Shown here: positions 1 through 8,496 of the stretch, piece by piece
Position numbering within the stretch: position 1 is the first letter of the stretch
How the letters are laid out: every line of letters starts with the position of its first letter
DNA from: DATJUF01 sp035524095
GTDB lineage: Bacteria > Desulfobacterota > Binatia > Binatales > Binataceae
Reading direction: 5' to 3'
Assembly: GCA_035524095.1 (NCBI GenBank)
Contig: DATKPK010000230.1
Coordinates: 1-17,049 of the forward strand
Length of the DNA: 17,049 nt
Notes under the pieces: model-generated
What the model saw: the letters and a program-made list of their open reading frames with translations, nothing else
What the model was told of the DNA's origin: nothing
The model's database searches: none
Position numbers and translations under genes: made by a program

Positions 1-1077
1 TGGCCGACGCTATTGCTGCTCGCGCCTACCCAAAATTTCCTCGTTCAACTGGTTGGCTTGCGCGGTCATATTTTCTTTCTGCCGTTTATCGCGGTCGGGG
101 CAATGATCGACGATCGCGAAGTCCGGAAGATAGCCTTGGGATTGGCGATTCTGAATTGCATCGTGCTGGTCTTCGCCTTGATTGAAGTTCAGTTTGGCGT
201 CCCTTTATTTTATCCCTTCAATGCGGTTGATCAGTTAATCTATCGGAGCACCGACGTTGCGATCGGCGGGATAGGAACTTTTCGCATTCCAGCGACTTTC
301 GCCAATTCCGCGGCCTATGGCGGCAACATGGCGGGGAGTATTCCTCTGTTAATCGGAGGAATAGTTCAGGAACGGCGTGGAGGCTGGTGGCGGCGCCTGC
401 TCTATGTAGCCGTAGCGGCCTCCGCGATCGGCGTCTTCCTATGTGCCTCGCGAAGCCAGGCCGCAAGCATGCTTATCATCGTCTTGGCGATCACGGTGTC
501 TGGCAGGGTACGGAATTTTCCACGATTCGGCTGGATCGCAATGATTGGCTTTGTTGCATTGGTGATTTTCTCAAGCACTCGGATGCAGCGCTTTCTGACG
601 CTCGACAACAGCCGTTTCGTCAAAACTCGTGTCGAAGGTAGTGTCAATGAAGGTCTGATCAAGCTCGCCGCCGAATATCCGATGGGTAACGGTTTGGGCG
701 GCGGCGGCACTAGCATGCCGTATTTTCTAGAGTCGCAGGTCAGGCATCCTGTCGAGGTTGAGAACGAATACGGACGGATTATGCTCGAGCAGGGATTGCC
801 AGGGCTGGCACTTTGGATCTGGTTCATCATGTGGACCCTTACACGTCCGCTGCCACGTCGAAACGAAGCGTGGTACCTCGGCCGGTGGTTAGCCCGAGTC
901 GTCCTCGGGATTGCTTTCGCATTTGCGACTACGGGCACAGGACTACTGACCTCGATTCCGGGCACCGCCATGGTGCTCTTTTATGCCGGCTGGGTAGGAG
1001 TGCCTAACGTAATTCGGGTGAAGAAAAGGACACCGGCGCGCCAAGTTCCTGCGGCGACCGCACTCCAGACGGCGTGA
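1..1077 (+). CDS. O-antigen ligase/polymerase-like membrane protein (5' truncated)
   Basis: The reading frame is open to the left edge (codons before position 13 read W-P-T-L), so the N-terminus lies outside the window; at least 358 residues are present. It is a polytopic membrane protein with about nine hydrophobic stretches. Two marks of the O-antigen ligase/Wzy family (Wzy_C-type) can be seen: a CASRSQAAS segment at the start of a membrane helix (about 433-470) and, after a large polar loop, VENEYGRIMLEQGLPGLALW (about 757-820), resembling the family's conserved 'N-y-...-E-GlpG' block. The family transfers or polymerises undecaprenyl-linked glycans on the periplasmic face. Since an ABC exporter follows, and that route needs no Wzy polymerase, a ligase (WaaL-like) role is favoured, but polymerase cannot be excluded. 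Its GTGA end overlaps the next gene's start by 4 nt, suggesting coupling. Confidence 0.8.
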   Translation, partial: WPTLLLLAPTQNFLVQLVGLRGHIFFLPFIAVGAMIDDREVRKIALGLAILNCIVLVFALIEVQFGVPLFYPFNAVDQLIYRSTDVAIGGIGTFRIPATFANSAAYGGNMAGSIPLLIGGIVQERRGGWWRRLLYVAVAASAIGVFLCASRSQAASMLIIVLAITVSGRVRNFPRFGWIAMIGFVALVIFSSTRMQRFLTLDNSRFVKTRVEGSVNEGLIKLAAEYPMGNGLGGGGTSMPYFLESQVRHPVEVENEYGRIMLEQGLPGLALWIWFIMWTLTRPLPRRNEAWYLGRWLARVVLGIAFAFATTGTGLLTSIPGTAMVLFYAGWVGVPNVIRVKKRTPARQVPAATALQTA

Positions 1078-2288
1078 GTAGAAATGTTTGTGGCGGGCAA
1101 AAGGCCGGGACGTGGCTGGTCGTTGCTGACGGGATTCATTATGGCGGGGGAATGGAGCGGGCGAACGCCGCCTTCGCCAAATATCTGACCGAGATTGGAG
1201 CGTCGGTCCACTTGGTAAGCTATCGGATAGAGCCTAGCCTGGCGATTCATCCTATGGTTACGGCGCGTGAGATTCCGATGCTGGCGGGATCTGCGACGCT
1301 CGGAATCTGGCGGTTGGATCGGATTGGGCGGCGAATAGCCAGTGAGCTGAAGGCTCGCGAACCGGAGACGCGAGTGGTGGTCAATGGTACCAACTGCGAC
1401 TGGCCCGACATCAATTGGATTCACTACGTCCATCACGCGTGGAACGCGCGGGTAGAGGCCGCCCCGCTCTGGTACAAGGCAAGAACCATGGCCGAGCGTC
1501 AGATCAACCTTCGGCGTGAGCGAAGGATCCTGCCTCGCGCGCGCATCTTGATAGCCAATTCAGAGCGGACGAGAAACGACTTATTGACGCATCTGCAGGT
1601 AAGCGCAGAACGCGTGCGAACGATTTATTTAGGGACGGATGACGACTGGCGCGAGATGACCGTGGCGCGACGTGATGAGGCACGGTTGCGCTTCGGGCAA
1701 CCGCCGGAAGTTCCGTTGGTGATTTTTGTCGGTGCGATGGGCTACGATCTGCGGAAGGGCTTCGACACCTTATGGCGTGCGTGGCAGGAGTTATGCGCAA
1801 ACCCCGATTGGGACGCGCGCCTGATCGTTGCGGGCGGGGGGCGGCGAGTTAAGTCGTGGAGGCAGAGAGTCGCGAACTCGGGCTTAAGTTGGCGTGTGCA
1901 AATTATCGGATTTGTCGAGAAGGTATCCGATCTGATAGCCGCTGCTGATCTGCTCGTGAGCCCGGTGCGTTACGAGGCGTATGGGCTTAATGTGCAGGAA
2001 GCACTTTGTTGTGGTGTGCCAGCTATTGTCAGCGCGAGTGCCGGAGTGGCGGAGCAGTATTCGAATGAGTTGCAAGAATTGCTTCTCTCCAATCCGGACG
2101 ATCCACATGAGCTGGCCGCGCGGATGAGCAACTGGCGGGCGCGAATGGATACGTTCAAGAGCCTGACGGCGCCGGTCGCGGAGCGATTGCGATCGCATAA
2201 CTGGCGTGACATGGCCGCGCAAATCGTAGCGCTTGCACGCTCTGATGCAGCTACTCAGATCGACAGTCGATCCGATAGCCCTCAGTAA
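1074..2288 (+). CDS. GT4-family glycosyltransferase
   Basis: 404 residues, a normal length for a GT-B retaining glycosyltransferase. The N-terminal Rossmann half has a glycine-rich acceptor loop, ADGIHYGGGMERAN (residues 18-31). The C-terminal half has the start of the donor domain, VIFVGAMGYDLRKGFDTL (216-233), and the family's E-x7-E nucleotide-sugar motif in RYEAYGLNVQEALCCGVP (E301 and E309). It probably adds a sugar to a lipid-linked glycan on the cytoplasmic face of the inner membrane; the sugar cannot be told. The GTG start at 1074 shares GTGA with the upstream stop, which favours translational coupling; no strong Shine-Dalgarno is visible. It ends 2 nt before the ABC permease frame, so it probably belongs to the same transcript as the exporter. 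Confidence 0.9.
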   Translation: MSRNVCGGQKAGTWLVVADGIHYGGGMERANAAFAKYLTEIGASVHLVSYRIEPSLAIHPMVTAREIPMLAGSATLGIWRLDRIGRRIASELKAREPETRVVVNGTNCDWPDINWIHYVHHAWNARVEAAPLWYKARTMAERQINLRRERRILPRARILIANSERTRNDLLTHLQVSAERVRTIYLGTDDDWREMTVARRDEARLRFGQPPEVPLVIFVGAMGYDLRKGFDTLWRAWQELCANPDWDARLIVAGGGRRVKSWRQRVANSGLSWRVQIIGFVEKVSDLIAAADLLVSPVRYEAYGLNVQEALCCGVPAIVSASAGVAEQYSNELQELLLSNPDDPHELAARMSNWRARMDTFKSLTAPVAERLRSHNWRDMAAQIVALARSDAATQIDSRSDSPQ

Positions 2289-2290
2289 CA

Positions 2291-3235
2291 TTGGGCAAAT
2301 TTCTGCGGGAGCCCATCACGTTTGAGGTGAGATTGGAATCTAACCAACCTGCGCTCGAAGAGAGCGCACACGAGGATCTGGCATCCGCTGCGGAGCCGCA
2401 TGCGCCTCGACTTCCGGCCAAGCCGCTGGTCATGATCAGGAGCCGCCGCCGATGGGGCGCTTTGAATCTGCGGGAGTTATGGAGCGATCGCGATCTCTTC
2501 TACTTCCTGATGTGGCGCGACGTGAAAGTCCGCTACAAGCAAACTGTGCTTGGCGTCGCCTGGGTTGCGTTACAACCATTGTTGACGATGGTGATCTTCA
2601 CCGTAATCTTCGGCCGTCTGGCGCATGTGCCCTCGGATGGGCAGCCCTATCCGATTTTTGTTTACGCCGGACTCCTGCCATGGAATTTTTTCGCTAACGC
2701 GGTCACGACCAGCAGTAACAGTCTGGTCGGCAACGCGACATTAATCACCAAAGTATATTTTCCACGTCTGGTGATACCCGGGGCTGCAGTGGGTGCAGGA
2801 CTGGTCGATCTGGCGATCGCAGCGACGATACTAATGGTGATGTGTTTTTACTACCACGTGAAACTTGGCTTTCGGCTCATGATGCTCGCCCCACTGACTA
2901 TTCTTCTGACAATCTTTGCGGCAGCAGTCGGGCTATGGATGTCAGCGCTGAATGTAAAATATCGCGACATTCGCTACGTGCTACCGTTTGTCATCCAAGT
3001 TTGGCTGTATCTAACGCCCGTTATATACCCTGTTACTTTTATTCCAGCGCATTGGCGATGGGCTGTGATGCTGAATCCGATGAGCGGAATTATCGAGGCA
3101 TACCGCTCGTCGATCTTCAACCAGCCGTTCGATTGGCTAGCTCTGCTGGTGGCGGCAATTATCACGCTATCATTTTTCGTCTATGCGGCTTACGATTTTC
3201 GCCGTATGGAACGGGTCTTTGCCGACATAATCTAA
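2291..3235 (+). CDS. wzm: ABC-2 type polysaccharide/O-antigen export permease (Wzm-like)
   Basis: Integral membrane subunit of a polysaccharide ABC exporter. The conserved family core is clear: LWSDRDLFYFLMWRDVKVRY, then KQTVLGVAWVALQP ahead of the first membrane helix, YAGLLPWNFFANA, ITKVYFPRLVIP, SALNVKYRDIRY and LTPVIYP, closing with the typical FRRMERVFADII tail. About six transmembrane segments are expected. The start is uncertain. A TTG at 2291 lies 2 nt after the previous stop and gives 314 residues, with about 47 polar residues before the core; GTG 2327 or ATG 2432 (267 residues, closer to usual Wzm length) are alternatives, and none has a good Shine-Dalgarno. With the ATPase 7 nt downstream it should form the channel that moves the lipid-linked glycan to the periplasmic side. 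Confidence 0.93.
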   Translation: MGKFLREPITFEVRLESNQPALEESAHEDLASAAEPHAPRLPAKPLVMIRSRRRWGALNLRELWSDRDLFYFLMWRDVKVRYKQTVLGVAWVALQPLLTMVIFTVIFGRLAHVPSDGQPYPIFVYAGLLPWNFFANAVTTSSNSLVGNATLITKVYFPRLVIPGAAVGAGLVDLAIAATILMVMCFYYHVKLGFRLMMLAPLTILLTIFAAAVGLWMSALNVKYRDIRYVLPFVIQVWLYLTPVIYPVTFIPAHWRWAVMLNPMSGIIEAYRSSIFNQPFDWLALLVAAIITLSFFVYAAYDFRRMERVFADII

Positions 3236-3242
3236 AACAACA

Positions 3243-4565
3243 ATGCAACCAATTATTAAAGTTCGTGGATTGGGCAAATGTTATACCATCCGCCAAAAGG
3301 AGGAGGAGTATCAAACCCTGCGAGATAGTATAGTCCGAGCCTGCATCGCACCCCTGAAGAGATTCCGCGGCAAACGCGATGGATCGGCTGCGGAACGATC
3401 GGGCAAGACTGAGGTTTGGGCGCTGCGCGAAGTTAGTTTTGATGTAATGCCGGGGGAGGTTATGGGAGTGGTTGGCCGTAACGGCGCGGGTAAGTCCACA
3501 CTGCTCAAGATTCTCTCGAGAATCACGGAACCAACTCTAGGCGAGGCGGATTTGTACGGACGCGTCGGCAGCTTGCTGGAAGTTGGTACTGGATTTCATC
3601 AGGAACTGACTGGGCGCGAGAATCTATTTCTTAGTGGCGCCATCCTTGGGATGCGGCGCGCCGAGATCAAACGTAAATTCGATGAAATCGTAGAATTTGC
3701 TGGCGTTGAGGAATATATCGACACCCCGATCAAGCGCTATTCAAGCGGGATGCATGTGCGGCTGGCGTTTGCCGTTGCCGCTCATTTGGAGACAGAGATC
3801 CTGCTGGTCGACGAGGTTCTTGCGGTGGGGGATGCGACTTTTCAAAAACGCTGCCTGGGCAAACTAGGTGATGTCGCGCGCCAAGGCCGAACGGTTTTGT
3901 TCGTCAGCCACAACATGGCAACGGTGGAAGCGTTGTGCCACTCGTGCCTGTATATCGCTGACGGACGCCTTGTAGCCCGAGGATTGCCCCGCCTGATGAT
4001 CGAGCATTATATGGGAGCGGGACTCGAGGCTGGGAACGGAGTTCGCAGCCTTACTGAGCATTCGGGCAGGCGTTTCGGCGCGCAAACGGTTATGTCGTCG
4101 GTCGCACTGTATTCAGTCGCGCCAGAGCCGACCGCGATCCTGCGGACGGGCGATCCTCTTTCACTACACGTTAGGTATTCGTCGGATCGACCTTTCCGGC
4201 CGGTACTAGCCGTTGCAATAAAGTCTGTGCATGGCGTGCCAATTTTCAGTGTGAGCGACCGTGATGCCCAGCAACTCGCGTCCTGTACGCCAGCAAAGTG
4301 TGGCGTCGTGATTTGTGAGATTCCCGAAATTCCGCTGTTGCCAGGCAATTATGTGGCGGACCTTTCGCTGGGTGATGCGCGCGGCGAGCTCGACGTAATC
4401 CAGGACGCGGTCGTCTTCGAGGTGCTGCCGGCTGATCTACTGGGTACCGGCAGGCTGCCATCGCCGGGCTCGGGTCCGATTTTCTGCAAGGCGAATTGGC
4501 GACTTCAGCCAATCGATTTCGAGACTGATTTTGCCGATGACGATCGTGACAGATACGCCAGTTGA
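3243..4565 (+). CDS. wzt: Polysaccharide/O-antigen ABC exporter ATPase with C-terminal cargo domain (Wzt-like)
   Basis: 440 residues. The nucleotide-binding domain (about 1-250) has Walker A GRNGAGKST (78-86), the signature YSSGM (166-170), Walker B ILLVDE (186-191) and the H-loop histidine H223 in FVSHNM. The block VGSLLEVGTGFHQELTGREN (108-127) is typical of the Wzt/TagH branch. A second domain of about 150 residues (about 270-420) matches in position and size the Wzt C-terminal beta-sandwich that, in E. coli O8/O9a, recognises the capped non-reducing end of the O-polysaccharide. It therefore probably powers Wzm and may check the cargo terminus. ATG at 3243 follows the permease stop by 7 nt. 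No chain-terminating methyltransferase or kinase is seen in this window. Confidence 0.94.
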   Translation: MQPIIKVRGLGKCYTIRQKEEEYQTLRDSIVRACIAPLKRFRGKRDGSAAERSGKTEVWALREVSFDVMPGEVMGVVGRNGAGKSTLLKILSRITEPTLGEADLYGRVGSLLEVGTGFHQELTGRENLFLSGAILGMRRAEIKRKFDEIVEFAGVEEYIDTPIKRYSSGMHVRLAFAVAAHLETEILLVDEVLAVGDATFQKRCLGKLGDVARQGRTVLFVSHNMATVEALCHSCLYIADGRLVARGLPRLMIEHYMGAGLEAGNGVRSLTEHSGRRFGAQTVMSSVALYSVAPEPTAILRTGDPLSLHVRYSSDRPFRPVLAVAIKSVHGVPIFSVSDRDAQQLASCTPAKCGVVICEIPEIPLLPGNYVADLSLGDARGELDVIQDAVVFEVLPADLLGTGRLPSPGSGPIFCKANWRLQPIDFETDFADDDRDRYAS

Positions 4566-4709
4566 GTGCGAGGCGATTGACAGCGGCAAAAGAATCGAAG
4601 CTCCTACCAGTTTTTTACGTGCTGATTGTACTTCGGCGGGCTTTGAGGATTGCCACTCCTAACTATATTTCTATCGATTAACTCAGTGTACCGGTAAGCG
4701 CAGCGCGTC

Positions 4710-5858
4710 GTGACCGTTTGGCGGATGATAACAGGTGAGTATCCGCCGCAAACCGGCGGCGTGAGCGACTATTCGCGGCTCGTTGCGAATGGACTAGCGG
4801 CAGAGGGTGACACAGTGCACATCTATGCCCCTGCGATCCGAGCAAACGAGTATTTGGATGATGGGATTGAGATTCACCGCCTGCCTGGGCATTTCGAGCC
4901 GCAATCGTTAGGCAGGCTGGGGCGTGAGCTACATAGTCTAACCGGCGACGTGGCCGACGAGATCGTGCTGGTGCAATACGTGCCACACGCCTTGGGCTTC
5001 AAGGCAATGAACGTTCCTTTCTGCGCGTGGCTATATGCATTGAGTCGGTCACGGCGACGGATCATGGTGATGTTTCACGAAGCGACAGTGCCATGGCGGA
5101 GTGGCCAGCCGATCAAGCTTCAAGTATTGGCGTTGGTTACTGCGCTAATGGCAATGCTAATGGCGCGTGCGGCCAGCGTAATCTTTGTTGCCATTCCAGC
5201 GTGGAAGGAGAGGTTGGCGCGATTCGCCGGAAACACTCAAATGAAGTGGATGCCAGTGCCCAGCAACGTTCCGGTGGCCGAGGATGCGGATGCGATCGCG
5301 GCTAAGCGGCGAGAACTGAATGCGAAGACGATCATCGGCCATTTTGGGACGAATGAAAACTCGATCAGTCGGTTGCTTAATCTGGTCATTCCTCAATTGC
5401 TCGAAGCGTTGCCGGACGCGAAGCTCTTACTGATTGGCCGGGACTCCGCTGCGCTAAAAGAAATTATCTCTCAGGCTAAGCCGGCAATAGTGAATCGAAT
5501 TTATGCCACCGGCGGACTTCCCGAAAAAAGTGCTTCGGTGGCCCTATCTTCGTGTGACCTGATGCTTCAGCCCTATCCAGATGGAGTGAGTACGCGACGT
5601 GGCAGCGTGATGGCGGCGCTCGCGCATCAGCGGGCGGTCGTGACGACAGCCGGCGCGTTCACTGAGCCGCTATGGTCTGAAAGCCCGGCGGTGGCGCTGG
5701 CCGGCGTTGGGGACGATCGGGCGATCTGCGCCGAGGTCAAGCGCCTGACGATGGATGAGTTTGAGCGGCGGACAATCGCTTTGTCTGGCAAGCGCCTGTA
5801 TGACAAACGCTTCGCGTTACGCCACACCATTGAGGCGCTACGCGCGAGTGCACGCTGA
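4710..5858 (+). CDS. GT4-like glycosyltransferase, divergent donor site
   Basis: 382 residues with a GT-B fold signature. The N-terminus has MITGEYPPQTGGVSDYSRLV (residues 6-25), the family's acceptor-side glycine loop, and the C-half has KTIIGHFGTNENS (206-218) and KLLLIGRDS (238-246). The place where GT4 enzymes carry E-x7-E reads PYPDGVSTRRGSVMAALAHQ (289-308), with no glutamate pair, so donor binding must differ. A hydrophobic stretch near 136-160 may be a membrane-associating helix. GTG 4710 is taken as start; ATG 4725 is an in-frame alternative directly before the glycine loop. No Shine-Dalgarno is evident for either. It follows a 144-bp gap after the ATPase and probably acts on the same glycan; sugar and acceptor are unknown. 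Confidence 0.8.
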   Translation: MTVWRMITGEYPPQTGGVSDYSRLVANGLAAEGDTVHIYAPAIRANEYLDDGIEIHRLPGHFEPQSLGRLGRELHSLTGDVADEIVLVQYVPHALGFKAMNVPFCAWLYALSRSRRRIMVMFHEATVPWRSGQPIKLQVLALVTALMAMLMARAASVIFVAIPAWKERLARFAGNTQMKWMPVPSNVPVAEDADAIAAKRRELNAKTIIGHFGTNENSISRLLNLVIPQLLEALPDAKLLLIGRDSAALKEIISQAKPAIVNRIYATGGLPEKSASVALSSCDLMLQPYPDGVSTRRGSVMAALAHQRAVVTTAGAFTEPLWSESPAVALAGVGDDRAICAEVKRLTMDEFERRTIALSGKRLYDKRFALRHTIEALRASAR

Positions 5859-5913
5859 TTGCGAAAACCGAAGCACCGATGCATGACGTAGTGACGACCC
5901 AGCCGATCGTATA

Positions 5914-7107
5914 ATGCAGATGGCGGGCATGTTCGGTAAGCGGGTGAGAGCCGCGATCCTGTGCGATTTCGCCGAAGAGAATTGGCCCAGTATGGACTTG
6001 GTGGCGCGGGTTCTTTGGGAGAAGCTGCAGGCCGAGCATTCGCGAAAGATCGATGCTGTGTTGGTTCGTCCGACCTTTCGGCGCAGATTTACTCAACCTA
6101 GCATAGTGCACTCGCTGCCAGCGATGTTCAACGCCGACCGAATACTAAATCGCTTTATCGACTATCCTCGGGCGCTCAAGCGGATCAGAAATCAGTTCGA
6201 CGTATTTCATTTGACCGATCATAGCTACAGTCATTTACTGCACTACTTGCCGAACGGGCGTGCGCTGGTGACATGTCACGATCTGGATTCGTTCCGATGC
6301 ATCCTTGAGCCGGCATTGGAAGCGCGTTCTTGGCCGTTTCGGATGATGACGCGAAGGATCGTCGAGGGGCTGCGGAAGGCGTCTACGGTTGCGTGCGTCA
6401 GCGAAACAACAAGAGCGCAGCTTCTACGTTACGGCCTTGCGACAGCGGAACGGGCCACGACAATCCTGAATGGCGTGGACGCTATCTTTACGCCGGCTTG
6501 CAATGCCGAGGCCGATCGCGAGGCCGAGCGGCTAATCGGGCCAGCGGCCCCAGAAGCGGTCGAAATTCTACACGTTGGCAGCACGATCCCCCGCAAGCGG
6601 ATCGATGTTTTGCTGCGTGTCTTTGCGGGGATTCACGAACACTTTCGGGCTGCGAAGCTGATCCGAGTCAGCGGTCCGTTTACGGCAAGCCAGAATGCAT
6701 TGCTAGGGCAACTAGAGCTGGAGAACGCAACGACGGTACTGCCGTTTGTCCCCACGGCTATACTTGCGGCGCTTTATCGCCGAGCTGCGCTGGTACTGAT
6801 CACGTCGGAGGCTGAAGGTTTCGGATTGCCCATGGTGGAGGCGATGGCGTGCGGCGCAGCTGTCGTCGCGAGTGACATACCTGCTCTTCGGGAAGTCGGC
6901 AGCGACGCAGCCTGGTTCACAGAACAGGGTGATGTTGATGGGATGATCAGGCGGGCGCTCGAAGTTTTGCGAAATCGCGAGACAGACTCTGTCGAAGCGT
7001 TGCGACAGCGTGAACGCGCGATCGCCAACGCGGCACGCTTCTCATGGACCGAATGCGCGCGGCAGTACGCAGCGCTCTATCAGTGCGTCGCAGAATCATC
7101 GATTTAG
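5914..7107 (+). CDS. GT4-family glycosyltransferase
   Basis: 397 residues, GT-B type. Visible landmarks are DVFHLTDHSYSHLLHYLP (residues 96-113), with a histidine typical of the acceptor domain, CVSETTRAQL (161-170), the donor-domain start ILHVGSTIPRKRIDVLL (218-234), and the complete E-x7-E motif in SEAEGFGLPMVEAMACGAAV (E301 and E309). It is presumably a cytoplasmic or membrane-peripheral sugar transferase in the same pathway as its neighbours; donor and acceptor cannot be inferred. ATG 5914 is used, with ATG 5920 and 5929 as close in-frame alternatives; none is preceded by a strong Shine-Dalgarno. It sits 55 bp after the preceding transferase. Confidence 0.9.
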   Translation: MQMAGMFGKRVRAAILCDFAEENWPSMDLVARVLWEKLQAEHSRKIDAVLVRPTFRRRFTQPSIVHSLPAMFNADRILNRFIDYPRALKRIRNQFDVFHLTDHSYSHLLHYLPNGRALVTCHDLDSFRCILEPALEARSWPFRMMTRRIVEGLRKASTVACVSETTRAQLLRYGLATAERATTILNGVDAIFTPACNAEADREAERLIGPAAPEAVEILHVGSTIPRKRIDVLLRVFAGIHEHFRAAKLIRVSGPFTASQNALLGQLELENATTVLPFVPTAILAALYRRAALVLITSEAEGFGLPMVEAMACGAAVVASDIPALREVGSDAAWFTEQGDVDGMIRRALEVLRNRETDSVEALRQRERAIANAARFSWTECARQYAALYQCVAESSI

Positions 7108-7162
7108 AAAACTCAGAGGCTGAAGCGTTTGGGGGTGGCCAGACGCGATTGCTATCGGATAT

Positions 7163-7178
7163 GGGAGGTCTATCCGTG
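7163..7178 (+). promoter_or_regulatory. Ribosome-binding site deciding the start at 7176
   Basis: GGGAGG at 7163-7168 is followed by a 7-nt spacer and GTG at 7176-7178, in frame with the downstream glycosyltransferase. Neither ATG 7044 nor ATG 7314 has a comparable purine box. This decides the start call, although initiation at 7314 would give a complete GT4 enzyme of 379 residues. Confidence 0.55.
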
Positions 7179-8453
7179 AAATCGACTAATGACGGGAGCG
7201 GCTTGGGTCGGGGCCGTCAAACCGTTGCCACCAGAGCGCAGACGGGGGAGCGTGCGCGGATCTTACATTTTAATCCGGCGGCTGGCCGTGGTGGAGCAAA
7301 CGGTCAACCAGCGATGCGCGTGCTGCAAGTGGGCAAGTTTTATCCGCCCTACCGGGGAGGAATTGAGAGTCATCTGCAGGCGCTGTGCCACGAGCTGAAG
7401 CGCTCTGTGCAAATTGAAGTGCTGGTCGCGAGCGAGGCGCGGCGCAGAACGGAAGGCGAAGTCGACGGTGTCAAGATTAAGCGGCTCGCGCGGCTCTTCA
7501 GTATCGGAGAGACGCCGGTGTGCTGGCGTCTGGCGAGCGAAATCCGGCGATCAAGGAACGCGGTAGTACACCTGCACGTGCCGCACCCGCCTGCTTGCCT
7601 GGCCTATCTCATGAGCGGCCATCGTGGTCCGCTGGTGATCACGTGGCACAGCGATATCGTGCGGCAGAAGGTGATGGCGCGACTTCTGGCGCCGATCCAT
7701 GAAGCAGTCGTACGGCGAGCATCGGTGCTGATCGCGAGCTCGCCGAACTATGTCGAAAGCTCGCCGGTGCTATCGCGCAACCGCGATCGCTGCCGTGTTA
7801 TACCTTTCGGGATCCTGCCCGACGGGTTTCGCGCGCGTGACGGCGAGACGATAACGAAGATCCGCCAGCGCTACGGCCGGCGGATCCTCCTGGCGGTCGG
7901 CCGCATGGTCTATTACAAGGGCTTCGAGTTTTTGGTTCGGGCGATGAAGGACATCCGCGGGCATCTGCTGATCGTTGGCGATGGGCCCTTGCGCAGGCAG
8001 CTCGAGCATTTGGCGGTGGAATACGGAGTGATTGAGCGTATCACGTTTCTCGGCCGCGTCTCCCAGGAAGAGATGGTTGCCTACTATCATGCGGCGGACG
8101 TGTTCGTGTTGCCGTCGATTGCACGCAGCGAGGCGTTTGGCGTAGTGCAGCTTGAGGCGATGGCTTGTGGCAAGCCGGTTGTTAACACTGCTCTTCCGAC
8201 CGGGGTTCCCTATGTGTCGCTCGACGGAGTGACCGGGATCACGGTACCGCCAGCCGATGCTGGAGCATTGGCTACAGCGATCAGCCGCTTGCTCGACGAT
8301 CCTTATCTGCGCGCGAAGTTAGGGACGGCAGGTCTGCGGCGTGCGCGCGAAGAATTCAATGTTGAACTAATGGGACGTCGGACGCTGGAAGTCTACCGCG
8401 AGGTTCTCGCAGCCGCGCCAATAGCCACCGCTCGCAATTCTGCTGTCCTTTAA
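7176..8453 (+). CDS. GT4-family glycosyltransferase with short N-terminal extension
   Basis: 425 residues from GTG 7176, chosen because GGGAGG lies 7 nt upstream (7163-7168), the best ribosome-binding site in the cluster. The frame stays open upstream to ATG 7044, but that would overlap the previous gene by 64 nt. The enzyme core begins only at ATG 7314 (MRVLQVGKFYPPYRGGIESH), so 46 polar residues precede it. The core has VITWHSDIVRQ, the donor-domain start LLAVGRMVYYKGFEFLVRA, LLIVGDGPLRRQL, and the E-x7-E motif in SEAFGVVQLEAMACGKPVV (E319 and E327 in this numbering). It resembles hexosyltransferases of O-antigen and exopolysaccharide loci, though specificity is unknown. It is the last gene of the plus-strand cluster and converges on the SGNH-like gene. 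Confidence 0.9.
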   Translation: MKSTNDGSGLGRGRQTVATRAQTGERARILHFNPAAGRGGANGQPAMRVLQVGKFYPPYRGGIESHLQALCHELKRSVQIEVLVASEARRRTEGEVDGVKIKRLARLFSIGETPVCWRLASEIRRSRNAVVHLHVPHPPACLAYLMSGHRGPLVITWHSDIVRQKVMARLLAPIHEAVVRRASVLIASSPNYVESSPVLSRNRDRCRVIPFGILPDGFRARDGETITKIRQRYGRRILLAVGRMVYYKGFEFLVRAMKDIRGHLLIVGDGPLRRQLEHLAVEYGVIERITFLGRVSQEEMVAYYHAADVFVLPSIARSEAFGVVQLEAMACGKPVVNTALPTGVPYVSLDGVTGITVPPADAGALATAISRLLDDPYLRAKLGTAGLRRAREEFNVELMGRRTLEVYREVLAAAPIATARNSAVL

Positions 8454-8465
8454 AAGCTGCAAAGG

Positions 8466-8496
8466 CTGCCGCAACGTAGCTTCGAACTTGCGGTAG
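8466..8496. terminator. Candidate bidirectional terminator between convergent genes
   Basis: CTGCCGCAA (8466-8474) pairs with TTGCGGTAG (8488-8496) to give a 9-bp stem with one G-T wobble and a 13-nt loop. It fills the 43-bp gap between the stop of the last plus-strand transferase (8453) and the stop of the minus-strand SGNH-like gene (8497). There is no U-run directly after the stem on either strand, so it is a weak intrinsic terminator at best. Confidence 0.4.

Noticed and set aside
402..971. Minus-strand open frame of 189 codons opposite the ligase-like gene
   Set aside because: A shadow of a well-supported membrane protein; no motif, ribosome-binding site or context supports it.
4566..4709. 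Possible promoter TTGCCA (4650-4655) with ATCGAT (4673-4678) before the third glycosyltransferase block
   Set aside because: Spacing is 17 nt but the -10 match is poor. The gap otherwise shows no gene, terminator or repeat, so a promoter here is only possible, not supported.
5910..5915. Perfect TATAAT hexamer overlapping the ATG of the glycosyltransferase at 5914
   Set aside because: No -35-like element lies at the right distance (5887-5892 reads ACGTAG), and a promoter here would start the mRNA after the chosen start codon. Most likely chance, although it would matter if the true start were further downstream.
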